Assembly: GCA_019912965.1 (NCBI GenBank)
Contig: JAIOHM010000025.1
Coordinates: forward strand, 1-64,000
Direction of reading: 5' to 3'
Source of the DNA: Anaerolineae bacterium
GTDB taxonomy: Bacteria; Chloroflexota; Anaerolineae; Aggregatilineales; Phototrophicaceae
Length of the DNA stretch: 64,000 bases
Part shown: positions 48,194-58,494 of the stretch, in pieces
Numbering within the stretch: position 1 is the stretch's first letter
Layout: each line of letters begins with the position of its first letter
Made by a program: the position numbers and the translations under genes
The notes under the pieces: model-generated
Database searches by the model: none
What the model was told of the DNA's origin: nothing
What the model saw: the letters and a program-made list of their open reading frames with translations, nothing else

Positions 48194-51100
48194 ATGGCAG
48201 CCCAACCAACAGAAACTTTATTGGTGAGTGCGGACGGCGAAAAATTGGTCGCCTCTTTAAATCCCTCCACCTATCACGTTCAGACAGTGAATGATGCTGG
48301 CAAAGCGATGGAAACCCTTCGCGATGCTCGTTATGATTTGATTGTTCTGGACGATCAGGTACTTGCAAACGAAGGCGTCAACATTGTCAAGGAAATCAAG
48401 CGTCGTTTTCCTTTGGTGCCCGTGCTGGTGCTTTCGGAGAATACCGATGTTGCTCATCAAACTGATTTGATGGAAGCGGGTGCGGATGATTTTCTGACAG
48501 CCGATATGTCCAGCGATGAGCTGCACCGTCGTCTGCGTCTGATTTTGCGTCAGCGTCGGCAGGCACGTGCGCTTCTTCAGCGTAACCAGAACTTGCAGGC
48601 CATCACTCAGCTTGCCCGTCGGATGCACAGTGCTACTGAACCTCCATTGCTAATTCAAGATACGATTGAGTTAGCGTGTTCAACCTTCAAGCTGTACGGT
48701 ATGGCACTGGTGCTGGAGGATGGCGAATCGTACCAGATGTACGCTGGGCGCGAAGGGATGATTGATGAGGATATCTATGAAAGTTCAGTTGTACTTAAGG
48801 ACTATGATCCCTTCCGCCGCGTGATTCAAAGCGGAATTGTACAGGTGTTTCAGAATATTGTCGCTGACCCCTATTATGTCCACATCCCTGTCCTGCCTGC
48901 TCCCGAATCAGTCATCATCCTGCCATTGAATTACCAGGAGCATAAGCTCGGTGCGATGGCTGTTTTTGGCACCAGTCGTCATACACTGGGACATGATGAT
49001 TTGTTGATCTATGAATTGTTTGCTTCCCAGTTTAGTGTGGCACTGCACAATGTTCGACATTACCACAGCCAACGGGTAAGTGCCCAATCCAGTCAGCACC
49101 TTTTGCGGGCTTGGGGACGGTTTATAAATCTGCGTACTTATGACGAAGTGGCAGAAAACTTGCAGCAGTTGGTTGAAGAAATTTCCAATGTGCCACAAGC
49201 TTTGGTATGGATGTATAACAGCGACCCTGCTCAACCCACAATTGTTAAAGCTCCACGCGAAGACATTGCCCGCACATTTCATCAGCTTGAGGGTGAGGGA
49301 CACATTGCCCGCCTCCTTCAGCAGCTTGACGAACGGCGGATGCAGCCGATTACAGTGAAGCCTTCCGGCGGCCCGAAAGACCCGCTCAACCCCTTATTTA
49401 AAGGGTTACGTGGGCAGCAGTTGATGTTGGTGCCGATTATGGATTCGGCGCGTTTCATCGGCGCAATTCTGGCTGGGGTAACCAACAGTCGCCAGTACAG
49501 CAGTGAGGATGCAGCGGTGTTGTGTGCCAGTCTGGCGCATACAGCGGGTCTGGCACTGGAACGCACAACCCTGATTCAGAATATGGCGGAAAAGAGCCAG
49601 CGTTTAGAGGCGCTACTCCGCAGTACCTCGCACGGTATTTTCTTTGTAGACGACACTAATCATGTAGCCTTTTGCAATCCGCAATTTACTGAATTGACGG
49701 GTATTAATCCTTCGGAAGTATTGGCCTATACCCCGGATGTACTACTCAACGTTTTAGCTGATCAGTCAAACAATAGTGAGCACGTTCTGGCGCAGTTGCA
49801 GGATGCGATTGATCGGGTGTTGGATGCTAACCCGGAGAGCCATGAAGATTACCCGATTGTAGAAATTCTCCTGCGTGATTCAGGGCGGGATATTCATGTC
49901 GAGTTCATGGCATTTGGCGATGGCGATGGCGGTAAGCAGGGCTGGGCAGGTATTATCCGCGATAACTCGCGTGTCAAAACAGCCATTACGCAACATTCGC
50001 TTCTGCTGGATGTAATGTCTGAGCGTATCCGTGTGCCTTATGCCCAGGTGCGTGGACTGATTACGACGCTTAATGAACAACATAGCCGCTTTACCCATCG
50101 TGAACGTTCCCGTTTCCTGAAACAGATCGAGGACAGTGTAGAACGATTGGGTCATCTCTGGGAAAACTTCCTGGAAATGTACAACCTGGAAGTTTCCGGG
50201 CTGGCTCTCAGTCGTGAAGAAGTTGACCTTTACGAAATTGCTCAACGGATTTTGGATAGCCGCGCTTTTGCGGATTTCCGTCGTCAGGTGCAGATCGAGG
50301 CTCCTGCCCGTTTGCCACTGGTTGAACTGGATGAACTGCGGATGGAGCAGGCCATTACCAATTTGCTGCATAATGCGGTACGGTTCTCATCCAAAGGCGC
50401 ACCTATCGATCTGAAGATGGAACGGGATGGTGATGAAGTCCGCATTACTGTTCAGGATCAGGGTATTGGCATTCCGCCTGATCAGTTGAGTCGGATTTTT
50501 GAGCCTTTTTTCCAGGCTAGCAATAACACCACCGAAGAGGGTGCGGGTTTGGGTTTGTATCTTGCCCGTGAAATCGTCATCTTACATGGCGGTAACATCT
50601 GGATTGAGAGCGCACTGGGTAAAGGCACAACCGTTGTGATGGCACTGCCCATTATGGCGACAGGCGAAGTTAAACGTTCTCCTGCTCCTGTACATGAATC
50701 TGTCGCTGTTGCTGTGCCAGTTCGCCGTGTAGAGACTCCACCCCCTGTCGAACGGGTTGCCAATGGCCGTCGTGTCTCCGAACGCCCAATGCAGACCATT
50801 ATGGTAGTGGAAGGTCGATCCACATTAGTCAATCGCCTGCGCGAAAAAATGGAAGATCAAAGCTACGAAATCATCTCGTATCGGAGCGGCGAAGAAGCCC
50901 TGCGAGATGTGAACTCCGTTCGCCTCGACCTGATTTTCTTGGATGTAAATCTGCCAGATGCTAACGGATTGGACATCTGCGAACGGATGTGCAAGCGTAC
51001 CGAAGTGCCCATCATTCTGATTGCCGATGATGCCTCTGAACCGGAGAAAGTGCGGGCATTGATGATTGGTGCAGATGATTATATTGCACGTCCAATCAGC

Positions 51101-51469
51101 GACGAGGAATTGATGGCACGCGTCAATGTCATTTTCAAGCGCCGTCGCATTCCTGACCGAACCCGTGAACCACTTGATCTTGGCAATCTGTATATCGACT
51201 TTGCCCGCCGCGAAGTGTTTCTGAACAACAAACCGCTGGAATTGACACGTATCGAGTACGATCTCCTGCATACACTGGCAGTCAATCAGGGACAGGTACT
51301 TACGCATAAACAGCTTCTCGAAAAAGTTTGGGGACCAGAATATCAGGCTGAAACCCAATATCTGTGGGTCAACGTCAGCCGCTTACGCAAAAAGCTGGAA
51401 CCGACTGCTGACAGCCCCCGCTATATCCACACACAACCCGGTGTGGGCTATGTTTTCCGTCCATCGTAA
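48194..51469 (+). CDS. One-piece sensor-regulator: REC-GAF-GAF-PAS-HATPase-REC-winged helix
   Basis: A 1,091-residue protein with all parts of a two-component system in one chain. Numbering from GTG 48185: receiver 10-125 (Asp56), GAF 150-295, GAF 315-465, PAS 475-600, dimerisation helices 605-675, HATPase 715-825 (VQDQGIGIPPDQ, GAGLGLYLAREI), receiver 870-985 (Asp920), OmpR-type winged helix 995-1090. The H-box reads SERIRVPY where SHELRTPL is normal, so Glu613 replaces the phospho-His. Both receivers lack the conserved Lys (Ala106, Arg969) and part of the acidic pocket. ATP binding seems possible, phosphotransfer does not. It probably binds DNA and senses by conformation. Confidence 0.85.
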   Translation: MAAQPTETLLVSADGEKLVASLNPSTYHVQTVNDAGKAMETLRDARYDLIVLDDQVLANEGVNIVKEIKRRFPLVPVLVLSENTDVAHQTDLMEAGADDFLTADMSSDELHRRLRLILRQRRQARALLQRNQNLQAITQLARRMHSATEPPLLIQDTIELACSTFKLYGMALVLEDGESYQMYAGREGMIDEDIYESSVVLKDYDPFRRVIQSGIVQVFQNIVADPYYVHIPVLPAPESVIILPLNYQEHKLGAMAVFGTSRHTLGHDDLLIYELFASQFSVALHNVRHYHSQRVSAQSSQHLLRAWGRFINLRTYDEVAENLQQLVEEISNVPQALVWMYNSDPAQPTIVKAPREDIARTFHQLEGEGHIARLLQQLDERRMQPITVKPSGGPKDPLNPLFKGLRGQQLMLVPIMDSARFIGAILAGVTNSRQYSSEDAAVLCASLAHTAGLALERTTLIQNMAEKSQRLEALLRSTSHGIFFVDDTNHVAFCNPQFTELTGINPSEVLAYTPDVLLNVLADQSNNSEHVLAQLQDAIDRVLDANPESHEDYPIVEILLRDSGRDIHVEFMAFGDGDGGKQGWAGIIRDNSRVKTAITQHSLLLDVMSERIRVPYAQVRGLITTLNEQHSRFTHRERSRFLKQIEDSVERLGHLWENFLEMYNLEVSGLALSREEVDLYEIAQRILDSRAFADFRRQVQIEAPARLPLVELDELRMEQAITNLLHNAVRFSSKGAPIDLKMERDGDEVRITVQDQGIGIPPDQLSRIFEPFFQASNNTTEEGAGLGLYLAREIVILHGGNIWIESALGKGTTVVMALPIMATGEVKRSPAPVHESVAVAVPVRRVETPPPVERVANGRRVSERPMQTIMVVEGRSTLVNRLREKMEDQSYEIISYRSGEEALRDVNSVRLDLIFLDVNLPDANGLDICERMCKRTEVPIILIADDASEPEKVRALMIGADDYIARPISDEELMARVNVIFKRRRIPDRTREPLDLGNLYIDFARREVFLNNKPLELTRIEYDLLHTLAVNQGQVLTHKQLLEKVWGPEYQAETQYLWVNVSRLRKKLEPTADSPRYIHTQPGVGYVFRPS

Positions 51470-51476
51470 TTGTGTT

Positions 51477-51503
51477 GGGATGTACTTCTGTGCATCCCTT
51501 TTT
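51477..51503 (+). terminator. Terminator of the sensor-regulator gene
   Basis: GGGATG and CATCCC pair across a 10-nt loop and run into TTTTTC, 8 bp past the stop. Confidence 0.8.
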
Positions 51504-51621
51504 CTTCTTGCTTGAAATCCTCCATCTTTTAGGTGGTATGCGTAGATCAGTGTCTTGCATATAATGTAGACAATGATCGTTTTTGGCTTTCAATAACTCC
51601 TATTTCAGAAGGGGCAAGGTT

Positions 51622-53169
51622 GTGAATAATCTGCTGCGTTCAAGTCTCATCATGTTTGCTATGTTATGGTGTTTTACCTATGTTACAGCTCAATCATCGG
51701 TTGATGAATCAACTGTAAATGAACTGCTTGAGGCGGGTGAAACATCGGTTTTTGCTGGTGATTTGCTGTTGGATGAACAATTCGGCAGCGCTGATGCCTG
51801 GGAGGTCTATCAGGATGATGACATATCATTCAAGGTTGCTAAAGGCGTTTACCGGATGGTCTATGTGGGTGATGGCTACACTTGGGGACTAAATGACGAA
51901 GTTCACAGTGATGTCATAATGCGCGTCGAAACGACCCAGAATTCCGATTATGATAATAATTCTTATGGAGTGATGTGCCGGGCTGATACTGAAAACAACA
52001 GTGCGGGTTATTATTTCCGTATCAGCGGTGACGGCTATTACACGATTTCCATGAGTGATGGTGAAGAGACAATTGCTCTGGTTGAATGGACTGAGTCAAA
52101 AGTCATCAATCAAGGGCAGGAAAGTAACGAGCTGGTCGCGGTATGCGTTGAGGACTATCTGGCACTTTATGTCAACGGTGAACTGCTTGCAGAAACCAAC
52201 GATGATACTTTTAGCGAAGGTTTTGCCGGGTTCTCGGTCGGCGCATATGACGATGGGAATGTCGATATTTCCTTCGATAATCTGCTGATCTGGGAAGGCA
52301 GCGAAGGCTCTGCCCCGCAAATAGACCCACAGGTAGATCCGCAAGGATCAGGCAATACTGCGGTGATTTTGCAGGATTTTGGTGGCGATTCGGAAGATGC
52401 CATTAAGGAATTGGAACAGCTTGGCGTAATTCCTTCTGGAAGTGTGTTTATCTTCGGAGAAGATTATGCTTTCTTCACTGGACAGGGTAACTGGTTCCAA
52501 CCGATTGCCAGCAATCAGGCGCGTAAGAACATCGTTCTGGCGGGTGAACTAACCTTTACTGTTGGTAACACCGACGAGTTTGAAATTTGCAGCCTGACTT
52601 CGCGCATCATCACTAATTCGCGGGGCGACGCTACCACTTACGTGGACATGGGTCTTCTGAATGATGGCTCGGTTGTCATTATTGACCGCTTCTCCGAAAC
52701 AGAAGATTTGAATTTCGGTGTTTCACCCTTTACGGTTGACCTTGATGATCCCCATCATATGCTCATGGTCATGGTTGATGATGTTGCCAATGTGTATGTG
52801 GATGGTCTGTTGGCGATCAGCAATTTTACGGTGGCTGAACGGGCGGGTTCCTATGGCATTGCGCTAACAGGACGTGGCTCAGATGCGCGCTGCGAAGGTC
52901 GGGATATCTGGGCCTATCAGGTGCCTTCGGCAACAGCAGCAGGGGAATGTGTGGTAAGTTCTGGTCGCGCTGTGAACAAGCGGACTGGCCCCGGTACCAA
53001 TTTTGACCAGGCTGGGCAGTTAGCCGCTGGAACGGAAGCCACCGTGATCGGACAGGCAACCGGCGCAGATGGACTGGTTTGGTGGCAGCTTGAAGACGAA
53101 AACTGGGTGCGTGAGGATGTAGTGAATGCAGTTGGCGACTGTTCCAGTGTGCCGATTGTGAAGCGCTAG
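51622..53169 (+). CDS. Secreted protein with two concanavalin-like beta domains and SH3 domain
   Basis: A 515-residue exported protein. The signal peptide ends near SLIMFAMLWCFTYVTAQ. Residues 45-205 look like a LamG/DUF1080-type jelly roll (DYDNNSYGVMCRADTENNSA, DGNVDISFDNLLIW), and 290-435 a second similar domain. The C-terminal 65 residues are a bacterial SH3 domain (GRAVNKRTGPGTNFDQAGQL, WWQLEDENWVRED), usually a cell-wall or ligand binder. GTG 51622, with AAGGGG and CAAGG upstream, gives a normal signal peptide; the ORF opens at 51583. Probably binds carbohydrate outside the cell. Confidence 0.8.
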   Translation: MNNLLRSSLIMFAMLWCFTYVTAQSSVDESTVNELLEAGETSVFAGDLLLDEQFGSADAWEVYQDDDISFKVAKGVYRMVYVGDGYTWGLNDEVHSDVIMRVETTQNSDYDNNSYGVMCRADTENNSAGYYFRISGDGYYTISMSDGEETIALVEWTESKVINQGQESNELVAVCVEDYLALYVNGELLAETNDDTFSEGFAGFSVGAYDDGNVDISFDNLLIWEGSEGSAPQIDPQVDPQGSGNTAVILQDFGGDSEDAIKELEQLGVIPSGSVFIFGEDYAFFTGQGNWFQPIASNQARKNIVLAGELTFTVGNTDEFEICSLTSRIITNSRGDATTYVDMGLLNDGSVVIIDRFSETEDLNFGVSPFTVDLDDPHHMLMVMVDDVANVYVDGLLAISNFTVAERAGSYGIALTGRGSDARCEGRDIWAYQVPSATAAGECVVSSGRAVNKRTGPGTNFDQAGQLAAGTEATVIGQATGADGLVWWQLEDENWVREDVVNAVGDCSSVPIVKR

Positions 53170-53197
53170 GTACTTCGCAATCTTAACGAATTTGGAG

Positions 53198-53235
53198 AGC
53201 GCCGTCTTCCTGTGTTAATCTACAGGGACGGCGCT
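53198..53235 (+). terminator. Terminator of the SH3 protein gene
   Basis: AGCGCCGTC and GACGGCGCT form a 9-bp stem, extended inside by CCTGT/ACAGG, 29 bp past the stop. T tract is short (TTAATG). Confidence 0.75.
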
Positions 53236-53371
53236 TAATGTTTAAACACCGGAAAATGTGAGAGAAATTTGTACTGGTTTTGTAGAATTTCAGCATAATC
53301 AGTTGAACCGTTTGGTGGATTTGCGCATATTGTATGAATTAGGTGGGTTGTCAGTAGTGTAGGACTGAAGT

Positions 53372-55873
53372 ATGTTCAAATATGGTCGATGGATCGGCTT
53401 GTTGTTTCTTATTATTGGGCTGGCAGCCTTTGCCCCTCCGCAACAAGTTCCTTTGGATGCAATCAGCATAGCAGTCAGCGCCGGGTTTGATGGCAGTTTT
53501 CGCGAAAACCAATGGATGCCTGTTTTCATCCGTGTCGGTAATGATGGGCCGGATGTTGAGGGGCGTTTGGTTGTCCGCCCGGAAACTTCCAACAACGCGG
53601 TCAACAACACTTATAGTGTGCCGATCAGTCTACCAGAGGGTTCCCGTAAAGCCGTTTTCCTATACATTACTGCTCATAGTTTTGCCACCCAAATTCGGGT
53701 TGAACTCATCAATACAGAAGGTGTTGTTGTCGCCGCTGAACCAGCTAATCTGCGAGCTCTTCAACCCCGGGATCAACTGTCAGTAGTTGTTTCTCAATCA
53801 GCCAGCGGTACCGTGGATTTAACAGGTGTTCATGATGGTGGCTACAGTGGTTTTCAGGCTAATTGGTTAATTGATAATATCCCTGATCGTGCAGCGGCTC
53901 TGTATGCAGTTGACAGGCTGATGTTTAGCGATGTCGATTCGGGTACCTTAAGTACTGCCCAGCGTGAAGCCCTTTTGGATTGGGTAACACAGGGTGGACA
54001 TCTGATCGTAACTGGTGGCCCGAACTGGCGCAGTACAGCTGCCGGAGTGAGTGAATTGCTTCCTCTCCTGCCAGACAATAGTACGACCGTTGAAAATTTG
54101 ATACCGATTGCTGATTGGGTGCATTTTTTGGGTGATCGTCTGTCACAGCAGACCGTTGTAGCTACAGGCATGCTTCAATCGGGTGCAACTGTGTTAGTGG
54201 CTGGGGCGGATGATCTACCATTACTGACTCGGCGAACGCTAGGTGCTGGGACAATTGACTATCTTTCCGCCAATCCGAACGATTTGCCGCTGCGAGGATG
54301 GGGTGGTTTGACCGAGCTCTGGTTGACTTTGGCGACGACTCTGAACAGTCAGCCTAGCTGGTCATTTGGCATTACCAATTGGGAAAGTGCAAGCAACAGT
54401 GTCAATGTGCTTCCCGGCATTAATTTGCTGCCAGATATTCTGCCGCTATGTGGTTTCCTCGCAATCTATATCGGCTTGATTGGGCCACTAAATTATTTTG
54501 TTCTTAGCCGTGTCAATCGCCGTGAATGGGCTTGGCTCACCATCCCGGTTTTTATCATCGTATTTAGTGTATTAGCCTGGGTTGTTGGTTTTAATCTTCG
54601 TGGTAACGAGGTCACATTCAGCCGTTTAACGGTTGTAGAAAGTTGGCCGGATGCCGATCATGCACAGGTACAACAGTTGATAGGTCTGCTTTCCCCGCGT
54701 CGGGCACAGTATAGCCTTGCCGTTGATAATGGTGGTTTTTTGCGCCCGGCACCAAATTTAGATCAGGGAAGCGGTTTTCTGGGAGGGAGTGTTCAGGCTA
54801 GTATTGATGTCCGCCAGGATGACGAATTTCGTGCGTCGGATTTCCCTGTCGATTCTAGCTTTATTGCGGCTTTCAGTGCCACAGCTTCCATTGAAAGCCC
54901 TTCTATCATCGGACAGGCTACCCTGTTTTACGACGAAAACGGTCAGCAGATAATGCGGGGGTCGGTACGCAACGACAGCGATATGATTCTCAACAATCCG
55001 GTAATTTTGGTGCGAGGACAGGCTTTGCACCTTGATGAACCGATTGAACCCGGTGATGTAGAGACATTCGACATTTTGCTGCCGGGTGAAGGCTTGCCCT
55101 CGCCCGCACCTCTGGCTTATGCACCGGGTGGATTTGTCTCTACCTACTATCGTTCTCCCAGCTATTTAAATCGGGTCGGACAGAATATTAAGGATATTTT
55201 GGGTGACGCACTGACTGACCGAGGCTATTTTTCCTCCTACCAGCCAATTGGTGCGTCCGTAGAGGAGCAGGAAAATTATCGCCGTCGGTTGTTCCTTTAT
55301 TCATTTATGCAGGATCCTTTCAGTTCGCTCACCGGGCGTGGAAATGGGGCTTATCTGGTTGGCTGGACCGATTCTTCGCCATTGGGTATTCAACTTGAAG
55401 GCGCAGCTTGGCGCACATTGGATACAACCCTTTATCTGGTTCACATGGCGGTAGATGTGACACAGCCTACAGAGGAAGTGTTGGTTTCTGCCGAGCAGTT
55501 TACCTGGATGGTGCCCAATCGCATGACCTTGACTGATGCTGCCCCTATGGAGATGGGGTTGCAGTCGGGTGATGATGTAACTTTCCGCTATACGCCGTTG
55601 CCGACAGCGGTTTTGCGCGAAGTGAGTGAGTTAATGGTGATATTGGATCAGCAGGTTGACAATGGGCGTTCACTTCCTATCCAATTGTGGAATTGGGAAC
55701 AGGGACAATGGGAAGATCAGCACATCCCGAATGGTGAACAGTTAGCCATTCGTAATCCAACCCGCTTCTTAGGGCCGCAGAATGCCGTGCAGATACGTAT
55801 TGTTTCTGATGCGGCGAGTGGTACTTACCCGCGTATTCAGGATTTAACCATCGAGCAACGTGGGCGCTTTTAG
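53372..55873 (+). CDS. Large envelope protein with GATase-like region, unknown
   Basis: An 833-residue protein. An N-terminal signal or anchor (GLLFLIIGLAAFAPP), an Ig-like domain (about 30-130), then a region around 195-225 (LLDWVTQGGHLIVTGGPNWR) like class I glutamine-amidotransferase-fold domains found in envelope operons. Two membrane helices near 360-410 (CGFLAIYIGLIGPLNYFVLS, IPVFIIVFSVLAWVVGF) divide it from another exposed 420-residue part. I know no named family. It lies 46 bp upstream of the ABC ATPase gene, so it is likely an ancillary part of that exporter, with a layout that recalls GldG-like proteins without clear homology. Confidence 0.7.
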   Translation: MFKYGRWIGLLFLIIGLAAFAPPQQVPLDAISIAVSAGFDGSFRENQWMPVFIRVGNDGPDVEGRLVVRPETSNNAVNNTYSVPISLPEGSRKAVFLYITAHSFATQIRVELINTEGVVVAAEPANLRALQPRDQLSVVVSQSASGTVDLTGVHDGGYSGFQANWLIDNIPDRAAALYAVDRLMFSDVDSGTLSTAQREALLDWVTQGGHLIVTGGPNWRSTAAGVSELLPLLPDNSTTVENLIPIADWVHFLGDRLSQQTVVATGMLQSGATVLVAGADDLPLLTRRTLGAGTIDYLSANPNDLPLRGWGGLTELWLTLATTLNSQPSWSFGITNWESASNSVNVLPGINLLPDILPLCGFLAIYIGLIGPLNYFVLSRVNRREWAWLTIPVFIIVFSVLAWVVGFNLRGNEVTFSRLTVVESWPDADHAQVQQLIGLLSPRRAQYSLAVDNGGFLRPAPNLDQGSGFLGGSVQASIDVRQDDEFRASDFPVDSSFIAAFSATASIESPSIIGQATLFYDENGQQIMRGSVRNDSDMILNNPVILVRGQALHLDEPIEPGDVETFDILLPGEGLPSPAPLAYAPGGFVSTYYRSPSYLNRVGQNIKDILGDALTDRGYFSSYQPIGASVEEQENYRRRLFLYSFMQDPFSSLTGRGNGAYLVGWTDSSPLGIQLEGAAWRTLDTTLYLVHMAVDVTQPTEEVLVSAEQFTWMVPNRMTLTDAAPMEMGLQSGDDVTFRYTPLPTAVLREVSELMVILDQQVDNGRSLPIQLWNWEQGQWEDQHIPNGEQLAIRNPTRFLGPQNAVQIRIVSDAASGTYPRIQDLTIEQRGRF

Positions 55874-55919
55874 CAGTAAGATCGTTGTATATTGAAAGCA
55901 GGTCTGAGGACTGAGTAAC

Positions 55920-56876
55920 ATGGACTTAATTATCGAGACCAAAGCGTTGCATAAGCGGTACGGGAAGTTTGAAGCCGTGAATGGTTTATCGTTGGAAGTG
56001 CCTGGTGGTTCAATTTATGGCTTCGTTGGGCCGAATGGTGCTGGCAAAACCACTACCATGCGCATGTTGACCACATTGACTCGTCCGACGGCAGGCGAGG
56101 CATGGGTAGCTGGACATTCCGTTACCCAGGAACCGCGTGCTGTTCGTCGTGCTATCGGCTACATGCCGGATGAATTTGGTGTTTACGACGATATGCGTGT
56201 GTGGGAATATCTGGATTTCTTTGCAGCCTGCTACGATATTCCAGAAGCCAATCGTAAACGGTTGATTGATGATCTTTTGGAACTGGTTGATCTGACTCAC
56301 CGCCGTGATGATATGGTAGATAAACTCAGTCGCGGGATGAAGCAGCGGCTATCGCTGGCACGTACGCTCGCACATGATCCATCCATCCTCATTCTGGATG
56401 AACCCGCCTCTGGGCTTGATCCTCGTGCACGGGTTGAAATTCGCGAGCTTCTGGTAGAACTTTCCAAGATGGGTAAGACCATTTTCTTCTCTTCTCACAT
56501 TCTGGCCGATGTGAGCGAAATTTGTACTCACATAGGCATTATTGAGGCTGGCAAGATGGTGGCTCAAGGCAGTATGGAACAAATGCGTGCCCAACTGATG
56601 CCGCACCGCGAAATTTTGGTCACTGTGCGCGACGAAGAAACTGCCGAGAAAGTGAAAACCTTAGTCAGTGAGGTTCAGGGCATTGTCAATGTGGAAATCC
56701 TTGAACCTAAAGCGGGACGTTCCCGTGTGCGGATTGATTTTACAGGTGATGATGATGGGGTTGCAGCCATTAACCAGAAGATTAGCAGCGCAGGCATAGC
56801 CATTATGGGTTTCACTGAAGAAACCAAAGACCTGGAAGCAATGTTTATGCGCGTTACCAAAGGGATTGTTACTTAG
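55920..56876 (+). CDS. ABC transporter ATP-binding protein
   Basis: A 318-residue ATPase of the ABC-2 (CcmA/GldA-like) group. Walker A GPNGAGKTTTMRML (residues 38-51), signature LSRGMKQRLSLARTLA, Walker B ILILDEPASGLDPRAR and the H-loop SSHILADVSEI are all intact. The C-terminal 85 residues are the regulatory extension of GldA-like ATPases. It pairs with the ABC-2 permease at 57075. GAGGACTGAG lies before the ATG. The TAG overlaps the start of the small membrane protein that separates the two. Substrate unknown. Confidence 0.94.
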   Translation: MDLIIETKALHKRYGKFEAVNGLSLEVPGGSIYGFVGPNGAGKTTTMRMLTTLTRPTAGEAWVAGHSVTQEPRAVRRAIGYMPDEFGVYDDMRVWEYLDFFAACYDIPEANRKRLIDDLLELVDLTHRRDDMVDKLSRGMKQRLSLARTLAHDPSILILDEPASGLDPRARVEIRELLVELSKMGKTIFFSSHILADVSEICTHIGIIEAGKMVAQGSMEQMRAQLMPHREILVTVRDEETAEKVKTLVSEVQGIVNVEILEPKAGRSRVRIDFTGDDDGVAAINQKISSAGIAIMGFTEETKDLEAMFMRVTKGIVT

Positions 56877-57067
56877 TGGAGAAACATGATCGCGCTGATG
56901 TAACTGTTTTGTTGATTATCGTCCTTATTCTGGGTGCAATGATTGGTTTCCGCGTAGGGCGATTGCAAATATGGGGCATTGGTGGAGTGAATGCCAATAA
57001 TAATGCACGGCAGGCAATGGGCAATGTGATCGTAGGTATCGGGAATAACATTACTTTAAAGCCTTGA
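56876..57067 (+). CDS. Small single-pass membrane protein in the ABC operon
   Basis: A 63-residue protein with one membrane helix (VTVLLIIVLILGAMIGFRVG, about 8-27) and a Gly/Asn-rich outer end. It starts at GTG overlapping the ATPase stop, and the permease gene follows after 7 bp, so its position strongly suggests it is translated. I do not recognise it. A small accessory subunit of the transporter is the simplest reading. Confidence 0.6.
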   Translation: MEKHDRADVTVLLIIVLILGAMIGFRVGRLQIWGIGGVNANNNARQAMGNVIVGIGNNITLKP

Positions 57068-57074
57068 GGTCAAT

Positions 57075-58412
57075 ATGGCAGCAGATGAAGTAGTCCCAAT
57101 TCAACTGGTTGATTTGCCAGAAGAGGCACTTAGCCCGCGTGAACAGCGGATGGCGCGCGGTGCTGTAGTTCTGCGTTGGGGGGCAATTTTTAATGTTGTA
57201 TTTTCCTTTATTGTAATTATAGGGGCTGTATTTGGCGGCGCTGGGGTCTTTCCGAACCTGTTTACGACACTGCATAACCTGCTGCTAGGGCGCACCCCCG
57301 GTGGTGATGATGCAGCAGTAGCGGGTGTTATTCTATTGACTCAGTTAAATATCAGCTTTTTGCTGGTAATGATGGTTGGCGTTCTGGCGCGCGAAATCTG
57401 GGCTTTGTTAGGTGTATGGTTGCTGGCATTTGTCAATATAGTTGCTATTGCGCTGCTAGGGTTTACTCCCGGATTATTGGCTATTGTACCTTGCCTCATT
57501 TGTGGCTTTATGGTTACTCAGGATATACGTGCTTTTCGCATCAACCCTGTTATGCTCAAAGAACTGCGTGGGCGGATGCGTGGTGTGCGTGCTTTCGTTG
57601 TACTGACGGTTTATCTGGGTCTAATGAGTGGTTTTTTGGCACTATTGTATTTAATTCAGGTTCCGATCAATCAAGCGACCGGTTCGGCGGCAGCAGGCGA
57701 AATTGGTCGAGTATTATTTATGGGTCTCGTTGGCATCGAATTGATGCTGATTATCTTCATTGCCCCAGCGTTTACAGCAGGTGCGATTACGGGGGAACGG
57801 GAACGCTTGACCTACGATTTGTTGCGGACGACGCTGCTCCCCAGTCCCTCATTTGTTATTGGTAAGCTCGAGTCAGCGCTCAGTTATGTGCTGCTGCTGT
57901 TGCTGGCGGCCATTCCCCTGCAAAGTATTGCTTTCTTGTTTGGGGGTGTCAGTGAACAGGAACTTGTTCTGTCGTTTATCATCCTGACGGTTACAGCAAT
58001 TGCGCTGGGCACCATAGGTATTTTCTTCTCGGCACTTGCCCCACGTACACTTTCTGCCAGCGTTCGAGCTTATACAACCGCACTGGTCGCCACTTTTGGC
58101 GCGCCGCTAGTGCTGAGTATTGCTATTGATTTGGTGACAGTGCCGATTCGTACAGCCTCTCCAGTGGTGGAGGCAATCCTGATTTATATTGACGATTTTC
58201 TCACAAGTCTAAATCCAATCGCCACTGCTTTGACAACACAGCAATTATTGATAGATCGTCAAGTTGTGGGCTTTTGGACAGATACACTTTCTAGTAATGG
58301 AAGCACAATTCCACGTGTTTCACCTTGGATTACTTTCACGATCATTTATCTGGTAGTCTCGACTGTATTGGTTGTATTCTCTATTCAACGAATGCGAAAG
58401 ACAGAGGCTTAA
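57075..58412 (+). CDS. ABC-2 type permease
   Basis: A 445-residue integral membrane protein, the channel half of the exporter. About ten hydrophobic segments are arranged in two groups (from FNVVFSFIVIIGAVFGGAGV to VVSTVLVVFSIQRM). The conserved cytosolic ITGERERLTYDLLRTTLLPS, a loop of ABC-2 permeases that contacts the ATPase, is near residue 240. GAGGTC precedes the ATG. It is the third gene of the ABC unit. Exported substrate not predictable. Confidence 0.88.
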   Translation: MAADEVVPIQLVDLPEEALSPREQRMARGAVVLRWGAIFNVVFSFIVIIGAVFGGAGVFPNLFTTLHNLLLGRTPGGDDAAVAGVILLTQLNISFLLVMMVGVLAREIWALLGVWLLAFVNIVAIALLGFTPGLLAIVPCLICGFMVTQDIRAFRINPVMLKELRGRMRGVRAFVVLTVYLGLMSGFLALLYLIQVPINQATGSAAAGEIGRVLFMGLVGIELMLIIFIAPAFTAGAITGERERLTYDLLRTTLLPSPSFVIGKLESALSYVLLLLLAAIPLQSIAFLFGGVSEQELVLSFIILTVTAIALGTIGIFFSALAPRTLSASVRAYTTALVATFGAPLVLSIAIDLVTVPIRTASPVVEAILIYIDDFLTSLNPIATALTTQQLLIDRQVVGFWTDTLSSNGSTIPRVSPWITFTIIYLVVSTVLVVFSIQRMRKTEA

Positions 58413-58494
58413 TGTACAGGCTTGCCTGAACCATAAACAGGTTCTAGGTGTAAACAGGCAGAGAGGATTGCGGGCGATACAACGAGGAATTGAG

